Below the pieces are notes generated by a model, which did not search any database, was not told the DNA's origin, and worked only from the letters and a program-made list of their open reading frames with translations. Source: Streptomyces seoulensis (lineage in GTDB: Bacteria; Actinomycetota; Actinomycetes; Streptomycetales; Streptomycetaceae). Taken from it: a stretch of 64,000 bases of DNA. The translations under genes and the position numbers were made by a program. The DNA lies in contig NZ_AP025667.1 of assembly GCF_022846655.1 (NCBI RefSeq), forward strand, positions 4,687,001 through 4,751,000, written 5' to 3'. Below, in pieces: positions 34,082 through 43,185 of this stretch. The stretch's first letter is position 1; each line of letters begins with the position of its first letter.

Positions 34082-34840
34082 CACGGGAACCTTGAGGTGA
34101 CGGGATCGACTGGACGGGGCATGCAGGGAACGCCCGTGGCCGAGCTGCTCCGCAAGCTCATTCAACTGCACGGAGCTTCCTGCATTCGCTTCGGCTCCAC
34201 CGCCAAGCACAGCCGATTGCGAACTCCTCCATGATGGCGACGATTGCCGGTTTGGATAACCGGCGATCGTGGTCTATGTTGCGCGCCGTGTCACGTAACC
34301 GGCGCCGCTCTGCGCTCGCCGCAAGCGAGGTCCGGCCGCCATCTGAACGGACTGGACAGCAAATTCATGCAGATGAACCTCCCAAATGCGGACCAGGTAC
34401 GCGCGGCAATCTCAGGTGGTTAGCCAGCCACCGACCACACCGTCCGGCCTGACATTTCCCGAGGGGGTGTGTACCTTGACATGGGTCCAGCGCGGGTATC
34501 CAGTATTTTGGAGTTCTTTCTCGTCTGCCGTGAGCGGATTCCCAAGCTCAGCCTCTGATATCGCAACGGCCTCATTCGCAGAAACCGCGGCAGCACACCG
34601 CATCACCGCCCCGCGCCGCGGCGGCTACTCGGCGGTCCTGCTCGCCGCCGCCGACAAGGCCCGCGATCTTCGACTCGACTTGCTGCGTGCGGGCGGCGAG
34701 GTTCGACTGTGGCTGGCGATGCCGCGCAGCGTCGGGACAGGGGTTTTGTTGGTGGTCGGTGCGGCCCCCGGGCGCGCGGGGAGACCCGCTCTGCCATGAA
34801 GCGCTGGCGCGCAAAGCAGCCAGCGGGCAGGATCGCCCGC
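34082..34840. other. Gene-poor region beyond the excisionase
   Basis: About 760 bp in which no gene is convincing. GC is lower than in neighbouring genes (stretches such as CCAGTATTTTGGAGTTCTTT near 34500), consistent with residual element DNA. A plus-strand segment about 34610-34790 has coding-like codon bias but no recognisable family. The replication and transfer genes expected of an integrative element are absent. Confidence 0.35.
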
Positions 34841-35872
34841 ATGAAGATTCTGGTGCTTGGAGGTACGTGGTTCCTCGGAAGGGCTGTAGCACAAGCTGCC
34901 CTGGATCGAGGGTGGTCGGTGACCGTCTTCAACAGGGGAAGGTCCGGTGCTCCGCCGGAAGGTACTCGTGAAGTTCACGGCGACCGGACCGTGCACGAAG
35001 ACGTGCTCCGGCTAGCGCATCAAGGGCCCTGGGATGCCGTAATCGATACCTCCGCCTCGGAGCTTGCCCCGCTTGATGTGCTGGCGGGAGCCAAGGCTCT
35101 GGAACCCGCGGCGGGAAGGTACGTCTACGTTTCCACGGTGAACGCGTACCGGGGGTGGCCGAATGAGCCGCTGACTGAGGAATCGGAGTTGCTGGACGCC
35201 CCGCCCAACGCGGACGTGTCCTACGGCAGACTGCCAGCGAACTGGGATGGACCTGACTGGTATTACGGGAGGCAGAAGGCAGGTGCCGAGCGAGCAGCGC
35301 TGGCCGCCTTCGGTGCATCACGCGTGGCCATCCTTCGCCCCGGCGTGATTCTTGGCCCCGGAGAATACGTTGGCCGGCTCCCCTGGTGGCTGCGCCGAGT
35401 GTCAAAGGGCGGCTCAATCCTCGCTCCCGGGGACCCCGCAAAGTCCATCCAGCCCGTAGATGTACGAGACGTGGCGGAGTTCGCGCTCGATCAGGCGGCT
35501 GCGTCGGGGGGCGGCGCATTCAACGTCACTGCTCCCTTGGGACGCGAGTCCATGGGCGGCTTCCTCGCAGCCTGCCTTGATGCCACGGGAAGTGCAGGTC
35601 GTCTCGTCTGGGCACCCGACGATCTCCTGGTCGAGCATGGAGTGGTGCAGTGGACGGAGCTTCCGCTCTGGCGCACTCACGCTGGAGCGTGGGCAGTCGA
35701 CTCTGCTTCCGCAGAGGCGGCTGGGCTGCGGTGCCGCCCCTTGGCCGAAACGGTGGCTGCGACGTGGGAGTGGTTGCAGTCCGGTGGCGTACCGGTTGAG
35801 CATCCCCGTTGGGCCGAGCACGGCATCTCAACACAGAAGGAAGAGGAGATCCTCTCGAAGGTGAGTGGCTGA
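34841..35872 (+). CDS. NAD-dependent epimerase/dehydratase-family protein
   Basis: A 343-residue extended-SDR protein. The Rossmann loop reads VLGGTWFLGRA (GGTxxLG) at about residues 5-15, followed by a strand ending VFNRG and, further on, VSTVNAYRG and YYGRQKAGAE carrying the active-site YxxxK. ILRPGVILGPGEYVGRLPWW is the substrate-loop block of this family. It acts on a nucleotide-sugar or similar substrate that cannot be named. It lies 3 bp from the convergent stop of the TPR regulator, leaving no room for a terminator between them. Confidence 0.8.
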   Translation: MKILVLGGTWFLGRAVAQAALDRGWSVTVFNRGRSGAPPEGTREVHGDRTVHEDVLRLAHQGPWDAVIDTSASELAPLDVLAGAKALEPAAGRYVYVSTVNAYRGWPNEPLTEESELLDAPPNADVSYGRLPANWDGPDWYYGRQKAGAERAALAAFGASRVAILRPGVILGPGEYVGRLPWWLRRVSKGGSILAPGDPAKSIQPVDVRDVAEFALDQAAASGGGAFNVTAPLGRESMGGFLAACLDATGSAGRLVWAPDDLLVEHGVVQWTELPLWRTHAGAWAVDSASAEAAGLRCRPLAETVAATWEWLQSGGVPVEHPRWAEHGISTQKEEEILSKVSG

Positions 35873-35875
35873 GGA

Positions 35876-37213
35876 TCAGCCCTCAACAGCCAGAGGCGCC
35901 AAGCCTCCGAGTCGGCTTGCCGAAGACGCTTCGGTGAACGCTTCAATGCGTTCACCGAGGTCGGCCGCCTCTTGAGCACCGCGGAAGTCCGAATGGGTGA
36001 GACCTGCCCGGACCGCAGCCATGCGCTCAAGAGTCCCGGCTCCCCGCCAATCGGTCGGTACTTCGAAGACGGGCCCAAGGGCATCTTGCACCCCATCGAG
36101 ATCACCGCGAAGAAGCCGTGCACGGCCAAGGTCCGCAGACGCCTGAGTCGAGATGAGCAGCGGCCGCTGATCCTCCGGCTTAGCGCTGAGGAGGTGCAGA
36201 GCCTGTGTCGCAGCGTCCTCGGCGCCATCAGCGTCATTCAGGAGGAGGTGGGTGGTCGCATTGCTCATCGCTACGCGGTCAGCCGGAAACCCGAACTCGC
36301 CACCAATGCCATCGTGAAGCTCGTCCCGCCGCCCAGCGCCTTGATCCAAGGCGCACCGTACCGCCCTCTCTGCGGCTGCCTGATCGCCCAAGTGTCCGTG
36401 GGCTCGAGCCTCGATCACGAAGAGGCGCGTCATGGCGGTGTCGCCGAGCCCTCCGAATTGCTGCGCAGTGCGGACGAGGCGAAGGGACTCTGTCGGGCGG
36501 CCGCTCCAAAAGGCCAGGAAAGCCAGCGCGCCATGGGCGTAAGCCTGAAGCGGGCCGTACTCGATGACTTGTCCGTACAGTGCCGCAGTACGTGCCAAGG
36601 ACACAGCGGCTGGAAGAGACCCCAGGTCGAAACAGACGGCCGAGAGAATCGCGGCGGACCGCCCAGCAGCCAGATACCCCCGCTCCCGCTGGCGCGGCAC
36701 CTGGGTCCGTTCCAGCATCGCCTGCGCGATGCCGAGCAGTTCCTTCGCCCTCCGGTAGACCTCGACGTGGGGCGTACGGCTGTACTCGCGCGCCAGGGCG
36801 ACGACATCGTCGTCAAGCTGGTCGAGTGTCATGTCCGGCACGCTCAGGGAAGCTGCGTCCCCGGCGTGCGAAGCGGCATCCCGAGCAGTCATTGCAAGAT
36901 CACTCTCATCGATCGTAGGTAGATACGCTCCGCTCGCATCGGGTGGAAGTAAGTCCGGAGGGCTGAGCAACGCTCGGACGTTGTATCCGAACATGTGCTC
37001 AAGGACCGCGGGTGCCGGCTGGTTGGGGATGCCCTTCACCCGTCCTGAGGTCCACCGGCGGAAAGTCTGCTCCTCGACAGTCGCCGTGGAACGCTCGCCG
37101 GCTGCGGCGGCCAATTCGATCGCCGCCTTCTCGTACGCCCTCCGGAACATGACGTACGTCCAGCCGCGGTCCGAGACCAGCAGCTGAAGCAGCGTGCGCG
37201 CCCTAATCGCCAA
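35876..37213 (-). CDS. Streptomyces-type HTH/TPR regulator
   Basis: A 445-residue protein. Residues about 20-75 hold an unusual DNA-binding-like head (VEEQTFRRWTSGRVKG), and the remainder (about 130-440) is helical with TPR-like repeats, for example AHGHLGDQAAAERAVRCAL and DADGAEDAATQALHLL. This is the layout of the NsdA/XRE-TPR regulators that Streptomyces has in many copies and which affect development or antibiotic production. The start is the ATG at 37213. Repeats in the 276-bp upstream gap could be its binding sites. Its target is unknown. Confidence 0.75.
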   Translation of the reverse strand: MAIRARTLLQLLVSDRGWTYVMFRRAYEKAAIELAAAAGERSTATVEEQTFRRWTSGRVKGIPNQPAPAVLEHMFGYNVRALLSPPDLLPPDASGAYLPTIDESDLAMTARDAASHAGDAASLSVPDMTLDQLDDDVVALAREYSRTPHVEVYRRAKELLGIAQAMLERTQVPRQRERGYLAAGRSAAILSAVCFDLGSLPAAVSLARTAALYGQVIEYGPLQAYAHGALAFLAFWSGRPTESLRLVRTAQQFGGLGDTAMTRLFVIEARAHGHLGDQAAAERAVRCALDQGAGRRDELHDGIGGEFGFPADRVAMSNATTHLLLNDADGAEDAATQALHLLSAKPEDQRPLLISTQASADLGRARLLRGDLDGVQDALGPVFEVPTDWRGAGTLERMAAVRAGLTHSDFRGAQEAADLGERIEAFTEASSASRLGGLAPLAVEG

Positions 37214-37277
37214 CGGTTCCCTCCGACCACCCGTGTCGAGCCGAGGCCAAGCCCCGCAACCTAACTATCGCTCAACT

Positions 37278-37365
37278 TTGACCACATATAACGATCTTGA
37301 CCTCATGTGGGGTGCAGATGACATGTCGGTGATACCCCCCATCACCTGCTGGAGTGCAGATGACA
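37278..37365. promoter_or_regulatory. Direct repeats in the divergent promoter region
   Basis: Two repeat pairs occur here: TTGACCACAT (37278) with TTGACCTCAT (37297), 19 bp apart, and GTGCAGATGACA at 37312 and 37354, 42 bp apart, about four helical turns. A GGTGAT/ATCACC hairpin (37328-37346) lies between the second pair. Such phasing suits a dimeric regulator, perhaps the adjacent TPR protein. Confidence 0.45.
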
Positions 37366-37489
37366 CCCCTCGTGACATGGCACTGATTGGCGCTCGGCGG
37401 AAACCTTGACCTCCCTCCCGCTGTCTCTGCGACACGCGTCGTGACGGCGGCGAGACCCGGTCTGCACCCCTACGAAGCCGAGGCACGCC

Positions 37490-38095
37490 ATGAGCCAGAG
37501 CCCCACACCCGTCATTGCCCCGAGTGGAGAGCAGGCGTGTGCGCCCGGTCTGGCCGAACGGCTCCTCGTGGTCGCCGCAGAAGACCGACGCCTCGCCCGT
37601 GAGGCAGCCACGCTGCCGGCCGACGCGACTCCGGCGAAAGCGCTGTTCGTTGCCAGGGCTGATCACGGACGGTGGCTCCGCGACATCGTGTGCAGGTCCG
37701 GGTGGCCGACTTCCAAGGCGGTGGGTGAAGAAGCGTCGACGGCGGCGGTGACGGTCCTCCTCGGTGCCCGAAGCCAGCACCTGCTCGCCCTGTGTCAGCC
37801 ACTCATCGCCGAGGCCGTCGCGAAGGAAAGCACGCCCGCAATCCACCTGGCCTATGTGGTCGACCTGCTCGCCGTGCTCCGAAAACAGCGGCAGACCTAC
37901 GGCACCCAGGTCGAGCCCCGGAGTCTGGAGCCCTTCCCGATTCACGACGCGACGTCCATCGATGCCCGACGGGCCGCCGTCGGCCTCCCGCCCCTGGCCA
38001 CCACCCTGACCCAGCTGCGCACCGCCGTGGAGCGCGCGCCGCGACCCACCACCCCGCCCCCGACCCGGACGTCTCACGGAGCCCTCTCACAATGA
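37490..38095 (+). CDS. DUF6624 protein
   Basis: A 201-residue protein matching the DUF6624 pattern: a segment like DHGRWLRDIVCRSGWPTSKA, GEEASTAAVTVLLGA, AYVVDLLAVLRKQRQTYGTQ and a C-terminal DARRAAVGLPPLA. The reaction is unknown. Its stop overlaps the ATG of the GH15 enzyme by 4 nt, so they form one operon. A second, longer-lost relative is encoded at 46459-47034. Confidence 0.75.
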   Translation: MSQSPTPVIAPSGEQACAPGLAERLLVVAAEDRRLAREAATLPADATPAKALFVARADHGRWLRDIVCRSGWPTSKAVGEEASTAAVTVLLGARSQHLLALCQPLIAEAVAKESTPAIHLAYVVDLLAVLRKQRQTYGTQVEPRSLEPFPIHDATSIDARRAAVGLPPLATTLTQLRTAVERAPRPTTPPPTRTSHGALSQ

Positions 38096-39981
38096 CCACC
38101 ACCCCCTACATCGAGCGGCACGCCCTGATAGGCGACCTGCGCACATGCGCCCTTGTCCGCGACGACGGATCGATCAACTGGCTGTGCCTGCCGAGATTCG
38201 ACTCGGACGCTGTCTGCGCGGCGCTGCTCGGGGGCCCGGAGCATGGCTCCTGGTCCCTCGCCCCAGCCCCGGGCGACGACGCCGATCATCTCTCGGCGGC
38301 TTCGCGGGGGTACCGGGGGGACACGCTCGTCCTGGAGACGGAGTGGAGGACCGGCGCCGGCAGCGTGCGTGTGGTCGACTTCATGCCGCCGGGCACGTCC
38401 ACCCCACAGGTGATCCGGATCGTGGAGGGCCTGACCGGCGAGGTGCGGATGGTGTCGCGGCTGCGGCCGATGCCCGGCTACGGCCGGACCGTGCCGTGGA
38501 TCCACGACCAGGGCGGGCGGATGGTCGCCCAGGCCGGCGCGGACGCGTACTGGCTCGACACCTCCGCGAAGCAGATGGAGAAGGACGGCGCGGTCGTCAG
38601 CGGCTTCGCGGTGGCCGCCGGGCAGAGCGTCGCCTTCGTGCTCAGCTACTGGCCCGCGCACGCCGCCGACGCGCCGGAGGTGGCGGATCCGGAGGCCGCG
38701 CTCGACGCGACGCTCGCAGGCTGGCAGGACTGGGCGCTGCGGTGCACCTACACCGGTCCGTACCACAAGGCCGTCGCCCGGTCGGCCATCGCGCTGAAGG
38801 CGATGACCTACGCACCGAGCGGCGGGATCGTCGCCGCGCCGACCACCTCGCTGCCGGAGGAGATCGGCGGTGTCCGGAACTGGGACTACCGGTACACCTG
38901 GCTGCGCGACTCCGCCGTGACCGTCGCCGCCCTCCTCCGCACCGGCCACCGAAGCGGTGCGCTGGCGTGGCGGCGATGGCTGCTGGCGGCGGTGGGCGGG
39001 GACCCGCAGAACCTTCAGATCATGTACGGGCTCTGCGGGGAGCGGGAGCTGCCCGAGCGGGAGCTGGGCTGGCTGCCAGGGTACGAGGACTCGGCACCGG
39101 TCCGGGTAGGAAACGGTGCCGTGGACCAGCTCCAACTGGACGTGTACGGGGAGGCCATCGAAGCCCTCTACCTCGCCTACCGCCACGGCCTCGCCCCCTG
39201 CCCGGACACGGTCGTCCTGCACCAGCGACTCGTCCAGCAGGTGATCGAACGGTGGCGCGAGCCGGACGCGGGGATCTGGGAGATCCGCGGTCCACGCCGC
39301 CCGTTCGTGCACTCCAAGGTGATGGCCTGGGTCGCCTTGAACCGCACGATCTGCATGGCCGAGGACGGCGTCCTCGACGTGGACCTGGCCGAGCTGCGGG
39401 CGGTGCGCGAGGAGATCCACCGCGAGGTCTGCGAACGCGGCTTCGACCCGGTCCGCAACACGTTCACGCAGTATTACGACTCCCGCGAGCTGGACGCCGC
39501 GCTGCTCCTGATCCCCCGCGTGGGCTTCCTCCCCGCCGACGACCCGCGCGTGATCGGCACCGTGGCAGCGGTCCAGCGCGAGCTGGCCACGGCAGGCGGC
39601 TTGGTCCACCGCTACCCGACCCAGGGGAGCGACGTCGGGGTGGACGGATTGCGTGGCAGCGAAGGAACCTTCCTGCTCTGCTCGTTCTGGCTGGTGGATG
39701 CCCTCGCCCTGACCGGCCGCCTGGCGGAGGCCCGCGTGCTGTTCGAGCACCTGCTGAGCCTGCGCAACGACCTGGGCCTGCTCGCCGAGGAGTACGACCC
39801 GGTGGCCCGCCGCCAGCTGGGCAACTTCCCCCAGGCGTTCAGTCACGCCGGCCTCATCGAGAGCGCCCTGCTCCTGCAGCGCTGCGCGTGGGCAGCCAGC
39901 TCCCCCGACGTCGTGCTCCCCCCGGAGAGCGCGGTGCTGGCGCACATCGCCCCGCCCCCGTGGCACACGCCCGCTGCATGA
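38092..39981 (+). CDS. Glycoside hydrolase family 15 (glucoamylase/trehalase-like)
   Basis: A 629-residue GH15-type enzyme with an N-terminal beta-sandwich (from ALIGDLRTCALVRDDGSINW) and a C-terminal (alpha/alpha)6 barrel from about residue 230. RNWDYRYTWLRDS carries the conserved substrate-binding/catalytic region and GSEGTFLLCSFWLVDAL the second. It would hydrolyse alpha-glucosides such as trehalose or dextrins. No signal peptide is visible, so it is cytoplasmic. Length is typical. It is coupled to the DUF6624 gene by an ATGA overlap. Confidence 0.9.
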   Translation: MTTTPYIERHALIGDLRTCALVRDDGSINWLCLPRFDSDAVCAALLGGPEHGSWSLAPAPGDDADHLSAASRGYRGDTLVLETEWRTGAGSVRVVDFMPPGTSTPQVIRIVEGLTGEVRMVSRLRPMPGYGRTVPWIHDQGGRMVAQAGADAYWLDTSAKQMEKDGAVVSGFAVAAGQSVAFVLSYWPAHAADAPEVADPEAALDATLAGWQDWALRCTYTGPYHKAVARSAIALKAMTYAPSGGIVAAPTTSLPEEIGGVRNWDYRYTWLRDSAVTVAALLRTGHRSGALAWRRWLLAAVGGDPQNLQIMYGLCGERELPERELGWLPGYEDSAPVRVGNGAVDQLQLDVYGEAIEALYLAYRHGLAPCPDTVVLHQRLVQQVIERWREPDAGIWEIRGPRRPFVHSKVMAWVALNRTICMAEDGVLDVDLAELRAVREEIHREVCERGFDPVRNTFTQYYDSRELDAALLLIPRVGFLPADDPRVIGTVAAVQRELATAGGLVHRYPTQGSDVGVDGLRGSEGTFLLCSFWLVDALALTGRLAEARVLFEHLLSLRNDLGLLAEEYDPVARRQLGNFPQAFSHAGLIESALLLQRCAWAASSPDVVLPPESAVLAHIAPPPWHTPAA

Positions 39982-40019
39982 CCATTCCCTATCCGTTCGC
40001 CACCAGTTGAGGATTTTTG

Positions 40020-41582
40020 ATGTCGGACCGCGCTTCGCCCAGCCGCTCGGCCGCCCACGGACGCCGACGGCGGCACCCCTCGAACATCGAGCGCCTGCTG
40101 CTCAGTGAGGTCCGCTCGGCGGTGATCGTCACGTTCGCCGGGCCCGTCATGGTGGTGCTGGTGCTGGCCGCCGTCCTGCGGTTGGCGGCGGGTATACCCG
40201 GCGACCTCCTGGCTTATGGGGTCGTCGTGGCCCTGCTGGGCATTGTGGCCGTGGCCGTCCGCCGCACGCGATCCATTGCGAACACGGTTGGCGAGGCGTG
40301 GTCGGCGGCGCAGGAGGCCGACGCGCAGGAATATGCGGAGGAATTCCGGCGGATCCAGCAAGGGGTGGCTGCGGTGGGCCAAGCCGTGAGCTGGTCGGCG
40401 GAGGAGCTGTGCCGTGGCGGGATGCCGCCGGTCCCGGACACGGAGCATGTCGAGGTCGGTGCGGCCGGCGTCGTGCTGCAGGCGCTTGGCCGGTTGCAGG
40501 CCGATGCAGTCAAGGGGTTGCTCCGGGTCCGGACCGAGGCGCGGTCCGAGGTGGACCTGGCGCTGCTGCGTCAGCTGGCCAAACGCGAGCACGTCCAGGT
40601 CGGACGGGCCCTCGATGCCCTGCAGGCCCTTGAAGGACTCACCGACGATCCGGAGCTGCTGGAGAAGATCTGGCGGATCGATCACCAGGTAACCATGGTG
40701 CGGCGCCACGTGGAGAGCATGGCGGTGCTGGGCGGGGAGAGCCTGCGCAGCGGGCGCCGGAGCCCGGTCTCGGTGATCGCCACGGTGCGCGGTGCGATCG
40801 GCGAGGTCGTCGGGTACGAGCGCTGCACTGCGATCACTCCCTCGGTGCCGGCGGACCTGGCCATGCCCGGATACGTGGGCCGCGATGTCGCCCACGTACT
40901 GGCCGAGCTGATTGACAACTCCCTGGCCTGCTCGCCCCCGTCCACCCGTGTGGAGGTCGCGGTGCAGCCGGTGCCCAACGGACTGGCTTTCGAGGTCGTC
41001 GACCGGGCGATCCCCATGGACCCGCGGCTGCGCGAGCACCTCAATCAGCTGCTGGACAACCCGGAGACGGTGGACTTCAGTCGCCAGGTGCGCGGCGGAC
41101 AGATCGGCCTGCCGACCGCCGCCCGGATCGGCCAGCGGCACGGCTTGTCCATCCGGCTCTCGGAAAACTCCACCGGCGGCACCACGGCACTGGTCGTCGT
41201 CCCGACCACGCACCTGATCAAACTGCCTGAGGCGACGGCTCCCTCCGCCGACGTCCCGGCTCCGTCCAGCCCTGCCCCGCAGGCACCAGTGCGGCTGCTG
41301 GAACGCGGTCACCAGCACCACGGCACAGCGCCCGAAAACACTGCTGCGGGTGCGGCAGGTGGTCCCGCTGGGGCTCCTCTCCTGCCCCGGCGTATCCCGC
41401 AGCAGAGCACGGAGTTCGAACGACCGGAGGCTCCGGCCTCGGTGAAAGCCAACCCGCAGCTCGGCGCGGCCTTCCGGGCGGGCGCCCGCTCGGCCCGAAA
41501 CGCCGAAGCCCAGGCCGACAGCGCGCCGGCTTCCTGGGACCAGGGCGCGCTGCCTCAGCCCGCGCCCGGCGGCGGTCCTTGA
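40020..41582 (+). CDS. cvnA: Conservon sensor kinase-like ATPase (CvnA)
   Basis: A 520-residue membrane-bound histidine-kinase-like protein. Two N-terminal TM segments (about residues 33-55 and 62-82) are followed by a helical dimerisation region and a GHKL ATPase domain: HVLAELIDNSLACSPP is the N box and GGQIGLPTAARIGQRHG a G box. A Pro/Ala-rich disordered tail of about 130 residues ends it. CvnA proteins recruit CvnB, CvnC and CvnD into a membrane signalling complex likened to a GPCR-type system. GAGGA lies 7 nt before the ATG at 40020. It is the first gene of the conservon. Confidence 0.9.
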   Translation: MSDRASPSRSAAHGRRRRHPSNIERLLLSEVRSAVIVTFAGPVMVVLVLAAVLRLAAGIPGDLLAYGVVVALLGIVAVAVRRTRSIANTVGEAWSAAQEADAQEYAEEFRRIQQGVAAVGQAVSWSAEELCRGGMPPVPDTEHVEVGAAGVVLQALGRLQADAVKGLLRVRTEARSEVDLALLRQLAKREHVQVGRALDALQALEGLTDDPELLEKIWRIDHQVTMVRRHVESMAVLGGESLRSGRRSPVSVIATVRGAIGEVVGYERCTAITPSVPADLAMPGYVGRDVAHVLAELIDNSLACSPPSTRVEVAVQPVPNGLAFEVVDRAIPMDPRLREHLNQLLDNPETVDFSRQVRGGQIGLPTAARIGQRHGLSIRLSENSTGGTTALVVVPTTHLIKLPEATAPSADVPAPSSPAPQAPVRLLERGHQHHGTAPENTAAGAAGGPAGAPLLPRRIPQQSTEFERPEAPASVKANPQLGAAFRAGARSARNAEAQADSAPASWDQGALPQPAPGGGP

Positions 41583-41648
41583 CCCCCGACCACCTCACCT
41601 CCCCCTACCTCTCTTCTATCCCCCCTCACTCTCTGGAGCGGATGCGTC

Positions 41649-42152
41649 ATGAACAGCGGCGGAGCGATACCGAACACCCAGCAGGTCCTCGACCCCACCA
41701 GCGGACCGAAGGACCGCATGAAGTTTCTGCTGACCAAGTTCGTGGCGGAGAATCCTGCCGTCACCCATGCCGTGCTGGTCTCCCGCGACGGCCTGAAGCT
41801 GTTGGACAGCGACGTGGACCCGGACTGGGCCGACGCGCTCGCGGCGACCATCAGCGGGATGGCCTCGCTCGGCGCGGCCTTCACCGGCCCCAGCAACCGC
41901 CGAGTGGACCCCAACCAGATACTCGTCGAGCGGGGCGACTGCTTCCTCTTCCTCCAGCACGCCGGCGCCTCCAACGTCTTCCCGACGACCCCGGGGCGCA
42001 GGGACGCCCAGACCGGCACCATCCTCGGTGTGATCGCGGCCCCGAACGCCGACCTGGCGGCCATCGGCTACCAGATGGCCTCGCTGATCGAGCGGTTCCG
42101 CCCCTACCTCACCGTCGACGCCCGCGCCACCGCCGACGACACCAAGCGATGA
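41649..42152 (+). CDS. cvnB: Roadblock/LC7 protein (CvnB)
   Basis: A 167-residue member of the roadblock/LC7 family, with HAVLVSRDGLKLLDSD near residue 38 and a central IERGD-like VERGDCFLFLQHAG strand. CvnB binds the conservon GTPase, probably acting on its nucleotide cycle. Its stop overlaps the cvnC start by 4 nt. Confidence 0.92.
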   Translation: MNSGGAIPNTQQVLDPTSGPKDRMKFLLTKFVAENPAVTHAVLVSRDGLKLLDSDVDPDWADALAATISGMASLGAAFTGPSNRRVDPNQILVERGDCFLFLQHAGASNVFPTTPGRRDAQTGTILGVIAAPNADLAAIGYQMASLIERFRPYLTVDARATADDTKR

Positions 42153-42583
42153 ACGGGCCCGACACCCCGAGGGCGTCCAGCGGGCCTCCCTTCGGCGAGC
42201 TGTCCGACGGTGGCGCGCTGGTGCGGCCGTACACGATGACCGGCGGCAGAACCCAGACGAGGCACCAACTCAGCGTGGACACGATCCTCCGGGTCGGGCC
42301 CAGCCGGACCAGCCCCCCGGGCCGGGTGGAGGAAGCCCGGCAGATTCTCACGCTCTGCCGGGAGCGGCGCCGAACCGTCGCCGAGCTGGCGGGCACGCTC
42401 GGCCGACCGGCCGTTGCCGTCAGGGTCCTCGTCGCGGACCTGATCGACACGAAGGAACTCGTCGTGCACGTCGCCGTCCCCTACGACGACAACGACCAAC
42501 CGACCACCGCGCTGGTGCAAGCCCTGATCGCGGGGCTGAGGAGGGAGTGTCCCAATGCCCGGGACCTACGCCACGCCAGCTGA
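42149..42583 (+). CDS. cvnC: DUF742 protein (CvnC)
   Basis: A 144-residue DUF742 protein with the diagnostic LVRPYTMTGGRT segment near residue 30 and a winged-helix-like C-terminal half (ICR-type LTLCRERRRTVAELAG, then VAVRVLVADLIDTKELV). It is the third component of the conservon and bridges the complex. It overlaps cvnB by 4 nt and cvnD by 29 nt. Confidence 0.92.
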   Translation: MNGPDTPRASSGPPFGELSDGGALVRPYTMTGGRTQTRHQLSVDTILRVGPSRTSPPGRVEEARQILTLCRERRRTVAELAGTLGRPAVAVRVLVADLIDTKELVVHVAVPYDDNDQPTTALVQALIAGLRRECPNARDLRHAS

Positions 42584-43172
42584 TCACGACCCAATGCCGC
42601 TGAAGATCGTGGTCAGTGGCGGTCTCGGTGCCGGCAAAACAACCTTCGTCGGCACGATCTCCGAGATTCCACCGCTCACTACCGAGGAGTACATGACCGC
42701 GCGAGGCGAGGCGGTGGACAACCTCGACGGCATCCAGGCGCTGAAGGAGACGACCACGGTCGCTCTCGACTTCGGGCGCCGGACGTTTCGAGGCGCGCTC
42801 CCGCTGGAGCTGTTCCTGTTCGGCACCCCTGGCCAGGACCGCTTCGTGCCGCTGTGGCGTGACATCGCCGAGGGGGCTGTCGGAGCCGTCGTCTTGGTCG
42901 ACACCAGCCGCTTGGGGCAGAGCTTCACCGCCGTCAGCTTCTTCGAGCACCTCCGGATGCCGTTCGTGGTCGCTCTCAACCGCTTCGACGGCGCGCACCA
43001 CCATGCGACCGACGACGTCCGCGACGCACTGGCGCTCAGCGCGGACATCCCCGTCGTGTCCTTCGACGCCCGCCAGCCCGACCAGGTCGCCAGCGTGCTG
43101 CTCACCCTCGCGGGCCACGCACTGACCCGCCACGGCCTCACCAACTCCCCGCCCGCGCCCGCCACCTTCTAG
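42555..43172 (+). CDS. cvnD: Conservon small GTPase (CvnD)
   Basis: A 205-residue Ras-like/ATP-GTP-binding protein. The P-loop GGLGAGKTT is near residue 22, switch II is LFGTPGQDRF, and VALNRFDG corresponds to the NKxD base-recognition motif with Arg in place of Lys. CvnD is the output GTPase of the conservon. The ATG at 42555 is inside cvnC with GGAGGG in front. Confidence 0.92.
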   Translation: MPGTYATPADHDPMPLKIVVSGGLGAGKTTFVGTISEIPPLTTEEYMTARGEAVDNLDGIQALKETTTVALDFGRRTFRGALPLELFLFGTPGQDRFVPLWRDIAEGAVGAVVLVDTSRLGQSFTAVSFFEHLRMPFVVALNRFDGAHHHATDDVRDALALSADIPVVSFDARQPDQVASVLLTLAGHALTRHGLTNSPPAPATF

Positions 43173-43185
43173 TCCTGGATACTCG

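Noticed and set aside
34412..34606. 64-codon minus-strand frame in the gene-poor region
   Set aside because: There is no ribosome-binding site or similarity to any family I know; it was left within the described non-coding stretch.
38074..39966. Minus-strand open frame of 630 codons
   Set aside because: It is the shadow of the GH15 gene and shows no fold or motif.
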